Origin: Scylla paramamosain
Lineage: Eukaryota; Arthropoda; Malacostraca; Decapoda; Portunidae
NCBI RefSeq assembly: GCF_035594125.1
Contig: NC_087181.1
Location: 3,530,001-3,594,000, forward strand
DNA length: 64,000 nt
Direction of reading: 5' to 3'
In this document: positions 24,084-37,201 of the stretch, one piece after another
How the letters are laid out: each line of letters begins with the position of its first letter
Position numbering within the stretch: position 1 is the first letter of the stretch
Notes under the pieces: generated by a model
Databases searched by the model: none
What the model saw: only the letters and a program-made list of their open reading frames with translations
What the model was told of the DNA's origin: nothing
Translations under genes and position numbers: made by a program

Positions 24084-26003
24084 TTTTTTTTTTTTTTTTA
24101 TGTAGGAGGAACACTGGCTAAGAGTAACAAAAATCCAATAAAAAAAAAAAAAAAAAGCCCACTGAGATGCCAGTCCCAGGAAAGGGTCCAAAGCGGTAGT
24201 CAAAAATTGAAGGATAAGTGTCTTGAAACCTCCCTCTTGAAGGAATTCAAGTCATAGGAAGGTGGAAATACAGAAGTATGCAGGGAGTTCCAGAGTTTAC
24301 CAGAGAACATCATTACAACATCACTGCGAATAATTTTAATAGGTAGCATGAAGTAGTCAGAGGGTGAAGGAGAGGGAGGACCAAGCCCTGAATCGTCCAA
24401 GGTAGAGTTTTTAGCAAAGGTTTAAGCGAAGAGTTCAGCTTTAGAGGTGATAGCAGTGGTGCCATCTGGAGAGAAAGAAGAAGAAACAAAGTTATTGGAG
24501 ATATTTTTGGCTAGATGTCAGAAGTCACGAAGGAAGTTAAATCTTGAAAGATTTTGACACTTTATTAATGAAGGAGTTTTTAGCTAGTTGGAGAACAGAC
24601 TTAGCATGGTTCCGGGCAGAAATATAAAGTGCATGAGATTCTGGTGATGGAAGGCTGAAGTACCTTTTGTGGATCACCTCTCTATCATGTATAGCACGAG
24701 AACAGGCTGTGTTAAACCAAGGTTTGGAAGGTTTGGGTCGAGAAAAAGAGTGAGGAATGTACGCCTCCATGCCGGACACTATCACCTCTATTATGTGCTC
24801 GGCACACAAAGACGGGTCTCTGACACGGAAGCAGTAGTCATTCCAAGAAAAATCAGCAAAATACCTCCTCAGCTCCCCCCAACTAGCAGAGGCAAAACGC
24901 CAGAGGCACCTTCGCTTAGGGGGATCCTGAGGAGGGATTGGAGTGATAGGACAAGATAAAGATATGAGATTGTGATCGGAGGAGCCCAACGGAGGAGAAA
25001 GGGTGACAGCATAAGCAGAAGGATTAGAGGTCAGGAAAAGGTCAAGAATGTTGGGCGTATCTCCAAGACGGTCAGGAATACGAGTAGGGTGTTGCACCAA
25101 TTGCTCTAGGTCGTGGAGGATAGCAAAGTTGAAGGCTAGTTCACCAAGATGGTCAGTGAAGGGAGAGGAAAGCCAAAGCTGGTGGTGAACATTGAAGTCT
25201 CCAAGAATGGAGATCTCTGCAAAAAGGGAAGAGGGTCAGAATGTGCTCCACTTTGGAATTAAGTAGTCAAAGAATTTCTTCTAGTCAGAGGAGTTAGGTG
25301 AGAGGTATACAGCACAGATAAATTTAGTTTGAGAGTGACTCTGTAGTCGTAGCCAGATGGTGGAAAACTCGGAAGATTCAAGAGCATGGGCACGAAAGCA
25401 GGTTAAGTCGTTGCGCACATAAACGCAACATCCAGCTTTGGATCGAAAATGAGGATAGAGAAAGTAGGAGGGAACAGAAAAGGTGTCAATTGCCTCAGAC
25501 ACCTGTGTTTCAGTGAGGAAAAGAAGATGAGGTTTAGAAGAGGAGAGATGGTGTTCAGATTGAAAGTTAGATCTTTGCCCGCGATTGTTACAGAAGCTAA
25601 TAAAGAAAAAGTTGAGGGGGCTGTCAAGACACTTAAGGTCGTTATCAGAAGAGCAATCCGACCTGGCATTTGTGGTCCCCTCCCCAGGTGGGGACTCCGA
25701 GGCTGGTGTAAGAGTCGCCATGATAATTTTGTATTTTTGAATGAAGGGTGTGTGTGTTATTGGGTGCTTGTAGTTTTGTGTGGAGAAAGAGAGTTGTCTT
25801 TAGAGGGCAGGCTGTGACTGCCCCCTTGTGTTGTGAGACACAAAGGGAAACGTTCATTGACGTCACAGCTGGGTTTAATGATAAGTTCACAGCACTCCTG
25901 ATCCATTGCTTTAGACCTCACTGAGAGTAATTATCGTTTCGGCAGGTGCCTACTGCCTCCTCCTGTGAAAACAGTGTCGTCTGGCGGACGACACTGTTTT
26001 TCC
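24084..26003 (-). mobile_element. LINE-A: APE-type non-LTR retrotransposon with internal deletion
   Basis: Minus strand, best copy of the family. The 5' end near 26000 has a 14-bp hairpin (25968-25981 with 25987-26000) and a leader of about 250 bp. The reading frame opens at 25721 (MATLTPASESPPGEGTTNAR) and covers an AP-endonuclease-like domain: LLFLTETQVSE, the [13 protein letters not shown] motif near 25195-25160, and SDHNLISLS near 24980. A stop at 25283 and disruption to about 25200 break it. The frame 25100-24537 continues to the start of the RT region. Most of the reverse transcriptase is then deleted, and only its last segment (about 24400-24200, ending REVSRHLSFNF) and the 3' end with A/T-rich tails remain. 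The copy is dead. Four or five shorter copies lie elsewhere in the window. Confidence 0.85.
25968..26000. repeat. perfect hairpin at LINE-A 5' end
   Basis: Arms AAAACAGTGTCGTC (25968-25981) and GACGACACTGTTTT (25987-26000), 5-nt loop. In element orientation it is at the extreme 5' end, where non-LTR elements hold their internal promoter. Confidence 0.85.
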
Positions 26004-26044
26004 TAGTGTGTTGCACCATACTTGTAGTTATTCTTCATCGTTTA

Positions 26045-26448
26045 TATTCTTACGTCTTTACCACCGCTATTATTATTATCATTATTATTATTATTATCAT
26101 TATTGTCCTTTTCCACCATGGGGAGACGGGACTAAGCGTCGGAAATGCCACGCTTCTCCCTCACCCATCTCCTCCCCACTGCACTCAAGGTCAAGAAGGA
26201 AAACGTGGTTAGACATTAATTCTGAATGCGTGCGTCGACTTCCACTCACACCTTGGCCAACAGAAGAGGAGGAGGAGGAGAAGGAGGAAAAAATTAACCA
26301 AGAATAGAAAAAAAAACAAGAAAACAAAAAAGAATAAGAACAAAACAAAAAAGAACAACAACAACAACAACAACAACAACGACAACAACGACGGCAACAG
26401 CAACATCACCACAACCACCACAACCACCAATGATAATAATAATAATAA

Positions 26449-26507
<59 letters not shown>

Positions 26508-26651
26508 AGAAGAAAAGCAACATCATCAACAACATCAACAACAACAACAACAACAAAAACAACGCCAACAACAACAACCACCAGCACCAAGACCAACAAC
26601 AACAATGGAAATGACAAATATAAAAATCAAATACACAAGAAAACAAGAACA

Positions 26652-26730
<79 letters not shown>
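26045..26730. repeat. simple-repeat field: (ATT)n, (AAC)n, (AGA)n, (GA)n
   Basis: (ATT)n 26068-26103, (AAC)n 26355-26400, (AAT)n and (AGA)n 26430-26515, (AAC)n 26520-26605, (GA)n 26656-26727. The long minus-strand frame here is low-complexity Leu/Phe and not a gene. Confidence 0.93.
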
Positions 26731-27079
26731 ATAAAAGTTTCGTCTGTCAGCGAGACACACATACACCTAGAACAAAAGCATGAAATCACCCACATCGACA
26801 CGGCCTGCAGAGACAACAGCCGCGGTGAGAGAGGGCGTCATATGTTACGATTAGATAATTACACGCCTTATCACCGTCACTGCTCACTCACCCTTCCTTA
26901 ACACACCACACGAAGACAACTCTCTTTATGTCTCACCTTCTACGGTTACACTGGCGAGTTACGCATTGTGGAGCGCAATATATAGACTACACGTTTTATT
27001 TCACTGATTTGTTCGTATTATGTTTGCACTCTAAGCCCTGTACGTAAAAACAAGATGCATGGTCACACAGAAAAACTAG

Positions 27080-27440
27080 AATGTTAATTTTGTCTTTTCC
27101 GAGCCGTCAAAGAACTATGCTTTGTAATACAAAAGAAAAGTGTAAAATGTTGTAGGTGGTTAAGGAAGGAAATGCTCAGTAAAGGAAATATTAAATTATG
27201 TAATGTAACTTTTCAGAAAACGAGATAAATAGATTAATATCGTCTTTTCTAGGCCAAAGAAGTATTTAAAAGACTGTACTACAAGAATAAGCATTTAAAA
27301 AGGGCTGAATAATGTAGCTTTTCAGAAAAAATTGGAAAAAAATATTAAGTTTGTCTTTTCTGGGCTGTCAAAGAACTATTTAGAAAACTACAGTACAAGA
27401 ATGCGCGTTTAAAAAGTTGTATGTGGTTAGGGAAGATTTT
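27080..27440. repeat. degenerate tandem repeat, period about 130-145 bp, about 3 units
   Basis: Repeated words tttgtcttttc, aagaactat, tacaagaat and taatgtaacttttcagaaaa at regular spacing. The next block (27540-27780) holds another pair of similar units sharing cgtaaacaa and cacgctgattca. Confidence 0.65.
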
Positions 27441-27914
27441 TCCTGGTAGATGAATGTCGGATGTGTGTCATCATGCCACGGCCTGGTATTGCGTGATACT
27501 GATAACATGATTCACCGCGGATACATTGCCATATTCCAATGCAATATACATAAGGTAAACATTTACGCATTCACGAGCCTAGAATGGCCAGTTGAAATGC
27601 ATATCTCCCTAACGCACTTCGTAAACAATCACCACAACGCTGATTCACTAAAACAAAGTAGGTAGCTTCTAAGGAAACTAATCATGTCGAATTGAAATAT
27701 AGATACGTATTTTCATGCATTTCGTAAACAAATTACCACCACGCTGATTCAGTAAAACAACGTAAATAACTGATGAGGAAATTAATCATACCTCCCTCTA
27801 ATATACACTGAGAGAAAGCGAGCATCATCACACACTGGCAGCCTCCTCACACACCTCAGCCAAGGAACGTGTCTATCATGAATCTCAGAGTAGGAAAAGA
27901 ACACAGAGAGGTCA

Positions 27915-28310
27915 AACAGTAGTACCTGTTTTTCATGAGCGTCTTGCTGCACTGGCTGACGACCGCTTACCCTACCATTCCACCACCTCACTACTCTATC
28001 ATCCTTGAACTCAGAGTAAGAAAGAACACGAAGGGAAGAGAATCAAGGGGTGAAACGTAGTACCTGTTTTGATGAGCGTCTTCCTTCACTGGCTGATGAC
28101 CGCTTACTCTACCACTCCGCCACCTAACTATAACATCCGTGATCTCAGGGTAGGGCGAGTCTGAAGCTTCCCTGGGGGAGGGGAACACAAAGGGAGGGAA
28201 AGAACACGGGGAAAATACTCGAAGAGTGAAAAGTAGTACCTGTTTTACGTGAGAGTTTTCCTGCACTGGCTGACAACTGCCTTCTCTACCACTCCGCCGC
28301 CAGCCCGAGC
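27915..28310 (-). repeat. three tandem SINE-like units with tRNA-like A box
   Basis: Three units, starts spaced 138 and 176 bp (gtagtacctg at 27919, 28057, 28233). On the minus strand each holds GGTGGCGGAGTGGTAGAG or a close variant, matching an RNA polymerase III A box (TRGYNNARNGG), 70-80 bp before CAGGTACTAC. No clear B box is seen. Could be a head-to-tail tRNA-derived SINE or a minisatellite that resembles one. Confidence 0.45.
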
Positions 28311-28785
28311 ACGTGAAGCTGTTTCGATACCAAGTGTTGCCTGGGATTGGCACACTTTATCAGTTTACTAAAGGTTCAAATACTACGTCTATTCAACCAT
28401 ATTCCTTGGCGCTTGCTGCCTAACGTACTATACATTTTTAGCCAACATATTTTTGGGGGTAATAATGACAATGGTGTAAATTTTCTTACATTTGGTATAC
28501 ATTTTTCACATTATTTTCAAGTGAGGTTCGCCAGACAACTTCATAACTCCAATTGATAAGGGTGATTTTCCTGTTCATTCCTATAGCAGACTGGGCATTA
28601 TTAAGGTCTGGCCTTCCCCTTTCAGCCTGAGAGATAGCGATAAGATTACATCGCGCTGATACCAACGAAGATAAACAAACGTGACTTGGCGGGGATTGAA
28701 GGTAATGATCTATGTATCTACATAATCCACGAGGACAGGGAGGTGGAGTGGTCTAAAGGTTGTGGCTTTATATTAGTACTAATAA

Positions 28786-28788
<3 letters not shown>

Positions 28789-28867
<79 letters not shown>
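28789..28867. repeat. (GA)n microsatellite
   Basis: Nearly pure, about 39 units. Confidence 0.95.
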
Positions 28868-28869
<2 letters not shown>

Positions 28870-30840
28870 CGCAGCTGCGACGTAAGATATTAGTTATAAC
28901 AAAAATATTCGCTTTCATTAGATTACACATTGAAAATCACCTGAATAACAAAATAAATTATGACATAACTGCCCTAAGTGCAACAAGATGAATTCGATAA
29001 CAGATACGTGATATATTCGTTACAACAATAATATTCACTTTCATTCTGTTATGCATTGAAAGTGACCGGGATAACTACCTAAATAATAATTTAACTGCCC
29101 TAAATATAACAGACTTTAATCGAAAAAGGCAGAAAGGATAAGACTTTTTATACTTACAGCATAAAATATTAGTTATAGCAGTAATATTCACCTTCATTCT
29201 ATTATGCATTGGAAGTTACCGGAATAACTATGTAAATAACAACATAACTATTCTAAATGCTGCAGCTTTTAATGGATAAGAAAAAAAAGGATAGAGCTTC
29301 TAACAATTATGACAAAAAAAAACATTAGTTATAACATAATATCTGCTTTAATCATTGCATATTGTAAACTATTAGAATAAATTCGTAATTAATAACAAGA
29401 ATCTTGTGGCACTGAATTGATGAAAAGCTATAGGACACAGTTACGGCATGAAATACTAGTTATACAAGTAAAATATGCCTTCATTCATTTCTGCATTAAG
29501 TATTACCAAAATAACTAAGTAAATTGTAATATACGTAGCTTCTCTAAAAACTAATAAAACCTACAGAAAAAGTTTGACAGTTGGGACGTGATGTATTAGT
29601 TATAAAGGTAAAATATAAAAAAATATGCCTTCATTCATTTGTGCATGAAGCTTTAACAAAATAACTAAGTAAATTATACAAAGCTGTTCTAATAATATAA
29701 TTTGATAATACCAAGAGCAAAGTTTCACACAGTTACAACATAAAGTCATGACAACTTATTTTCACACTTAACGTACTCAGTGTTACCAAACTACTCGTCA
29801 CCACACTGACTACAACAAATAACAAAGCTGCTCCAAGTATTGTTTGTATTACAGCTTTAATTAAACCAACAATACGTGTAGCAAGAGGAAAGGGTTCACA
29901 CAATGACGTCATAAAGTATTGGCGATAACATTACTTACCATACGTTATCTCAAACACTCCCACACACTCCTAAATGGTCCCAAACACTCCCACACACTTC
30001 TAAATCCTCCCAAAAACTTCCACACACTTTTAGACACTCCCATACTTCCTTAAACTCTTGCAAACACTCTCAAACACTCCCACACACTCCTAAACACTCC
30101 CGCACACTCTTAAACTCTTGCAAGCATTCTCAAAAACTCCCGCGCATTCCTAAATATTCCCACACACTTTTAAACGCTTGCAAACATTCTCAAACACTCC
30201 CACACACTCTTAAACTCTCGCAAACACCTCCACACACTCCTATACACGACACTATAGAATGCTCTCACACATTTTCAAACATCTCTAAACACTCACAAGC
30301 ATCCTAACAAACCCATAAACACTTCTGCACACTCCCAAACACTTCTTTAGAACAGCCGTGTGATTTATAACGTAAATGGCATGTAATTCGTATTTTAAGT
30401 GGATAATAGTTAGAGGAAAAGTTTCACCAGTTAAGACATATTATTAAGTATTATTAGTTGTGGCAATATTTATCTGTTCACGCAATGCATCAAGTATCAC
30501 CGTAGCTATGCAAACGATACCACGGATTGCGTTCATTGATGTTCTAGCACCCGTACGAGGCTGGATGCTACACTCATTTTGTGCACTACACGTTAACGAA
30601 AAGAAGATGAAAAAAAAAATAAATAAATAAACAAGGGGGCAGGAAGGGTAAATCCTAGCATTGTATAACGGTAATTCATGTTTGTACGTTGTTTGTCTTA
30701 AGTGAGTAGCCGAGTTTTTCCTTTTCTTTGTTGTTTTAGTTATTTATGCATTTACTCGTTTAGTTTGTTAATTATTTTGTTGGTTAGTTGATTGGTTAGT
30801 TAGTTAGTTAGTATTTAGTTAGTTTGTCAGTTCGTTAGTT
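28870..30840 (-). repeat. dispersed repeat, copy B (inverted relative to copy A)
   Basis: From right to left: an arm at about 30350-30820 matching 5840-6250, the degenerate CACTCCCA array at 29945-30345 matching 6255-6680, and an AT-rich part at 29640-29940 matching 6690-7000. Copy B then continues with about five more degenerate units of 130-150 bp (28880-29640, each with TTAGTTATAA, a TATTCRC/ATTCAYTTNTGCAT motif and ATAACTAAGTAAAT), which copy A lacks. No coding sequence. Confidence 0.7.
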
Positions 30841-30907
30841 AGTTGCCTTTTTTTTCGGTTACTTTTTTCCTTCCTTTGTTTTTATGCCTAGCTTTCAAAC
30901 GTAACCA

Positions 30908-30928
30908 ACATTCTTCTTCTTCTTCTTC

Positions 30929-30978
<50 letters not shown>

Positions 30979-30982
30979 ATCA

Positions 30983-31033
<51 letters not shown>

Positions 31034-31034
31034 C

Positions 31035-31074
<40 letters not shown>
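30908..31074. repeat. (TTC)n, (ATT)n and (AGT)n tracts
   Basis: Adjacent trinucleotide arrays at the edge of copy B. Confidence 0.93.
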
Positions 31075-32150
31075 TATCGGTGATTACGTTAACTTTTATT
31101 TTTTCCTCGCTGCTCAGACCCCTAATCAAACACACCATTCAAACATAAGCCACAGGTGACACACAAACACGAGCGCCTTGCCCCGCGTGAACAAACAAAC
31201 AACCCCCCCAAGGGAGACAAAGACGGACCTTGACATCATCGAAGTGACATGAATGACAGACTGAATCACGGAGGACATTAACTATACAAAGATGAATAGG
31301 TACCTTATGGCTTCTACTTTTTCCTTCCATTATATAATATTACCTCAATGCCACTCAGTCTCACTTTCGGCCTTATGTTATAATAGAGTCTACATTTTAG
31401 GCTCTATGATAATTTTTTATTTATTTATTTATTTTTTTTATTTAGAAATAAAAAATGTCCTGTCAATTTCAGGAAATACTTTGTTTATAGGAGTGATACT
31501 AAACTATTTTATGGGTGTTCTTAACGTACAACTTGCCTGGTGTTCCTAAACGTTTCTTCTTCTTGATCACTTTTAAGGAGCTTTAGCTAAATTACTTGAG
31601 TTTTCATTTTTTTTTTTTTGTGAATTTAATGAATTTGTGATGGTTTACAAGGTTTATCCATCACTAATGGGAAAAGTACCTGCGAAAAGCCTTTTGTCTT
31701 GTGTTTTTAAACATTTCCTCTTCTTACCTCGACTAATGATAGGACTATTTAGTGGAAGTTACCAGAATTTTCAAGTGTTTTCATGACTCTAGTGACAGTT
31801 CGTGATAGTTTAAGATCAGGCATCACTAGTGGGAAAGAGCCTACGATTAATCAAGTCCGTGGAATTTTTAAGCAGTCTCGATGAGAGAACAAAACGTTTA
31901 AGAATACAAGTCCTTATCTCAGCTACTTTTAACAGGCACTAGTAAAAGCCAGTGAGATTTTACAATGACGTTTCCATGATACCAGTGAAAATTTAACAAA
32001 GATGATGTGCTGTGAAAGGGGAAAAAAAAACACTCACGAAAACCAAGTAATCATCTCTCTGGCTTTTGAAGATGGTCGTAATGAGAGAACAAAGCGTTGA
32101 AGAGTATGAGCTTCAGGCGACGACCATTGTGGAGATGGGAAGGTTTGACA
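31075..32150. other. no gene seen
   Basis: AT-rich DNA. Around 31650-32000 there are two or three diverged copies of a unit (gttta...catcac/tagtgggaaa...cctrcga), a possible old minisatellite. Confidence 0.4.
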
Positions 32151-32925
<775 letters not shown>

Positions 32926-33083
32926 ACATATTTTTTTTTTTTAGACCTCTTAATTTACTTACATCATACACGCATATGGTCAACGGAAAATTTTACCGAA
33001 ATTAATTTTCATTGCACTGCTTAGAAATAAAAAAAAATCAAATATGCAATTACAATAATGTTTTGTATACTTATTCTACTATT

Positions 33084-33426
<343 letters not shown>

Positions 33427-33539
33427 AACGCAAGCAAATCCCACACATTCCTGAGAATATAAAGTTTACAAACAAATCACAGCAATGATCCTGCGTGCCT
33501 CGTGTCTCCCCTCTGCCTGTGTCACTCCCTGACCTTCCC

Positions 33540-34075
33540 AATCACTTGTGAACACTCATAGCACTCCCACGCATTCCTAGACGCTCTTTAATGCTCCTAA
33601 ACATTTTCAAACACTCATTAGCATTCCAAAGACCTCAAGCACTCTTACACTCTTCCAAACACTCGCACACCCATGAACATTTCCTCACACTCCCAAACGC
33701 TCCCAGTCTGTCTGCCTCCCACACATTCTTAAACGCTTCAAAAAACTCCTAAGAACAACTATACACTCCCAAAGCATTCTCTGACACTCCCATACACTAC
33801 ATAAACATTACTCATTACTCCTATACATCCCCAAACATCCCATAACATTTCCAAACACTCCCAAACACACATAAACACTTCGCAACACTACCACACACTC
33901 CAAAACACCCCTATATACTCCCAGACATATTCCCAAACACTCTCAAACATTCACAAACAGTCCCTAACACTCCCACACACTCTTAGACACCCTCCAATAC
34001 CACATTCCTACATATTCTCAGACTTCCTACACTCTCCAGTCATACACTCACATGCTTCACACACTCCTTCCTGTA
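33540..34075 (-). repeat. third CACTCCCA-type minisatellite array
   Basis: Same degenerate vocabulary as the cores of copies A and B (acactcccaaacactcccac...), but without their flanking arms. Confidence 0.7.
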
Positions 34076-34287
34076 GCGACCCTCATTCAGTCTTCAGCTT
34101 AAGTGTTCGAGGTCTTCAGATTGCACGTTAGTATATTCCGAGGTCAGACTTGGGGTGCTGCCTTAGTAAATGCTGGTATTTTGAACTGCGAGCGTCTCAA
34201 TGTTGTGGTTTAATTTTGTTGCGTTTCTTATTTATTTATTTATTTTTTTTTTCAGAACTGTAAAATCCGTCTAACGTGGATTATTTA

Positions 34288-34332
34288 CTACTACTACTAC
34301 TACTACTTAAACTACTACTACTACCACTACTC

Positions 34333-34363
<31 letters not shown>

Positions 34364-34478
34364 GACTACCATTGTTTTTTTTCTTGTTATTGACACTTAT
34401 ATTATAATTATTTTCTATGGGAACTAACATCATATACTTGGATCAGATTTCTTAAATGTTAGACTCTGTACTGTTAAA

Positions 34479-34544
<66 letters not shown>
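34288..34544. repeat. (CTA)n and (TC)n microsatellites
   Basis: (CTA)n 34290-34372 with interruptions; (TC)31 34482-34543. Confidence 0.93.
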
Positions 34545-34546
<2 letters not shown>

Positions 34547-35225
34547 CACTCACAGTCCCGGCGCTCCTAATATCCCTGGTGGCGCCGTCCACACTGCCAC
34601 ACTTACACTGGCGGTGGGCTCAGTCACTGCCTTGTGATATGCCAGTGACGTCACGGGGAACAGCCGCACTATGAAGGGTAATGGGGTAGTGTGGCGCTTG
34701 CAAAGAGGGAAGTAGTACGTATGTTAGTGTGGCTCTGTCTCTCTCCTCTATTGCTCCACAGTCAGAGTGGGAAGCACAGGCTAAACTAAGAGCCTGTCAC
34801 TGATGAGGGTATGATTTATCGAGGTGACGGGTACTGTACATAGAGCAAGTGTGGATAGGGTGAAGGTGGTGATGACCTTGCCTGCTCTTATGTAGCGCTT
34901 GTAGAAAGGAGAGAAGCCAGGCCCATATTCAGAAACGTTTTGCTCTCTCACCACCACTATTTTCAAAGGCCACAGAGATTATTAAATGGATCTTCAAGAG
35001 TGTTTCTCCTGTTAATAATGAAGAAATTTTCTTAATCTATCGCTAGAACCATAAAAAAAAGAAATCTTAAAAACCTTTGTAACTTCAAATAGAGTCTCTT
35101 GAAAATAACGGACGTGCGGCCCAGAAATGTTTCAGATTATGGTCCCAGTACGTATGCTGGTGGTGCTGTATGTATCGTGTTAGTATCGTGTTACAGCAGC
35201 AATGTATGCCTTCGGAACGGGTCAG
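34545..35225. other. no gene seen
   Basis: Somewhat GC-richer than its surroundings but without a supportable frame or exon. Confidence 0.4.
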
Positions 35226-35226
35226 A

Positions 35227-35735
35227 TCACGTAACGCAGATGGAATAAAGTCTCATCTCTTACTATGAGGGAGAACATCACGGAAATAGAATATGTAAAG
35301 TGCCGTCTCTTATCATTAGAGAGAACATTACTTAACAAAGAGAAGTCTCATCGCTAGTTATTAGAGAACATTACGTTACATAGATAGAGCCGAGTCTCAT
35401 CACTTATTATTATAGAAAACATCACGCAAATAGAGAGAAGTCTTACCTCTCATTATTAAAGAAAACATTAAAGAACGCAGAGTAGTTTCATCACATATAG
35501 TTAGAAAAAATACCAAGGAAATGGAGTGGTCTCATTTACCATTAGGGAGAACATCGCGGAAATAAAGTCTCATCACATATTAGAAAAGAGAGCATTACGT
35601 AACATAGAGTAAAGTTTCATTGCTTGTTACTTGGGAGAACATCACTGAAATAAAGTACTCTCATCGCTTATTATTAAAGAAAACATCACGAAAACAGAGT
35701 AAGTCATCCCTTATTATTATCTAGAAGAAAACAGT
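35227..35735. repeat. minisatellite, period about 50-60 bp, about 9 units (left part)
   Basis: Units of the form GAGAACATCACGNAAATAGA then GTAAAGTCTCATCRCTTATTATTA. The array resumes at 36635 after a LINE-A insertion. Confidence 0.75.
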
Positions 35736-35789
35736 TCACGCAGGGAAACCACAGAACGCCTGACTTCTGATCTCTAAAATTTCTGATTG

Positions 35790-36610
35790 GGGCAGAGCAA
35801 ATTTGGTATTGTTCAGTGCCTCAGAAACTCAATTCCTCCATCTATCAACTCGACACAACCTTCCAGACAACTATCCCCTCTTCTTCAATGACACTCAACT
35901 GTCCTCCCTCTTCTACAATGAACATCCTTGGTCTGTTCTTTAATTATAATCAAAAGTGGAAACCTCACATCTCATCTCTAGCTAAAACAGCTTCTATGAC
36001 GTTAGGTGTTATGTGACATCTCCACCAGTTTTTCTCATCCTTCCAGCTGTTAACTTATCCGTCCATGTATGAAGTATGTTCACATGTCTGCGGGTAGGGG
36101 GCGGCGGGGGTTCCATTCATACCGCTCTTCTAGACAGGGTGGAATCAAAAGCTTTTCGTCTCACCTCCTCTCCTCTAACCGACTGTCTTCAGCCTCTTTC
36201 TCATCGCCGCAATGCTGCATCTCTTGCTATCTTCTACCACTATTTTCATGCTAACTGCTCTTCTGATCTTGTTAACTGCATACCCCTTCTCCTCCCGCGG
36301 CCTCCCTGCACAAGAATTTTTTTTTTCTCTCACTCCTATTCTGTCCACCTCTTTAACTAAAGAGTTAACCAGTATTCTCAATCATTCTTCCCTTTCTCTG
36401 GTAAACTCTGGACCTCCCTGTCTGCATCTGTATTTCCACCTTCCTATGACTTGAATTCCTTCAAGAGGGAGGTTTCAAGACACTTATCCTTCAGTTTTTG
36501 ACTACCACTTTGGACCCTATTTGGGGACCGGCATCTCAGTTGGCCTTTTTATTTTATTTATTTTTTTCCCCTTGGCCGGTGTCTCTCCTACATAAAAGAA
36601 ACAAATAAAT
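35790..36610 (+). mobile_element. LINE-A fragment: RT C-terminal part and 3' end
   Basis: Plus strand. Frame pieces LGLFFNYNQKWKPHISSLAK (about 35922-35985), GSIHTALLDRVESKAFRLTS (about 36110-36165) and PPSYDLNSFKREVSRHLSFSF-equivalent codons at 36440-36505 are typical of a non-LTR RT C-terminus, with frameshifts and stops. The 3' end ctctcctacataaaa at 36585-36600 matches copy 1. It splits the minisatellite of 35227-37000. Confidence 0.8.
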
Positions 36611-36634
36611 AAGTCAATAGATAAATAAATAAGT

Positions 36635-37000
36635 AAAATAAAGAACATCACGTAACATAGAGGAAGTTTCATTGCTTGTTATTTAACCCTTTAACGGCTG
36701 TTTCGTACATCTTCATTACTAATCACTCTGAGACATCTTTACTTGTTCTACGTTCACCTCCAATCTTTAAATTAGATAAGAATTGCAAAATCTATTCTTT
36801 TTAATTCCTTTCTTATAGATGCTTATAAAGATTTTCTGTAGTACTTCTGGTATTGTTTCGTATCGCAGTGAAAGGATTAAGAGAAATAGAATGCCCCATC
36901 TCTTATTATTAACGAGAACATCGCGGAAACAAAGTAAAGTAACATCTTTTATCATTAGGGAGAACATCATATATCATCATTAGCAAGAGAACATCACAGC
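36635..37000. repeat. minisatellite, right part, with a short element inserted
   Basis: Continues the unit of 35227-35735 (gaacatcacgtaacatagag, agaacatcgcggaaacaaag), interrupted again by the TTAA-flanked element at 36687-36876. Confidence 0.75.
36687..36876. mobile_element. 190-bp TTAA-flanked MITE, piggyBac-like
   Basis: Bounded by TTAA on both sides (36683-36686 and 36877-36880). The ends read CCCTTTAACGGC and, reverse-complemented, TCCTTTCACTGC: imperfect terminal inverted repeats matching at 9 of 12. A TTAA target site and CCY-starting ends are piggyBac hallmarks. No coding capacity. Call rests on two short signals. Confidence 0.6.
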
Positions 37001-37201
37001 CCACATTTTTAAACGGTTTGTCGATTTCTCATGTTTTTGTTTTATTTTATTTTATTATTTTATTGGCGGTGCCGAATCTTTGTTAAACTCTCTAGAATCA
37101 CGAAAGCACTCGAAGAACCTAAATAATTTCCACCAGAGTTCTCTTTACTTATTTTCATCCTTATTCTTTCAACTTTATTAGTGCAAGAATCAATCAGCGG
37201 A

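Noticed and set aside
26209..26766. 185-codon minus-strand frame
   Set aside because: Low-complexity Leu/Phe/Val translation of CT, TTC and TTG repeats.
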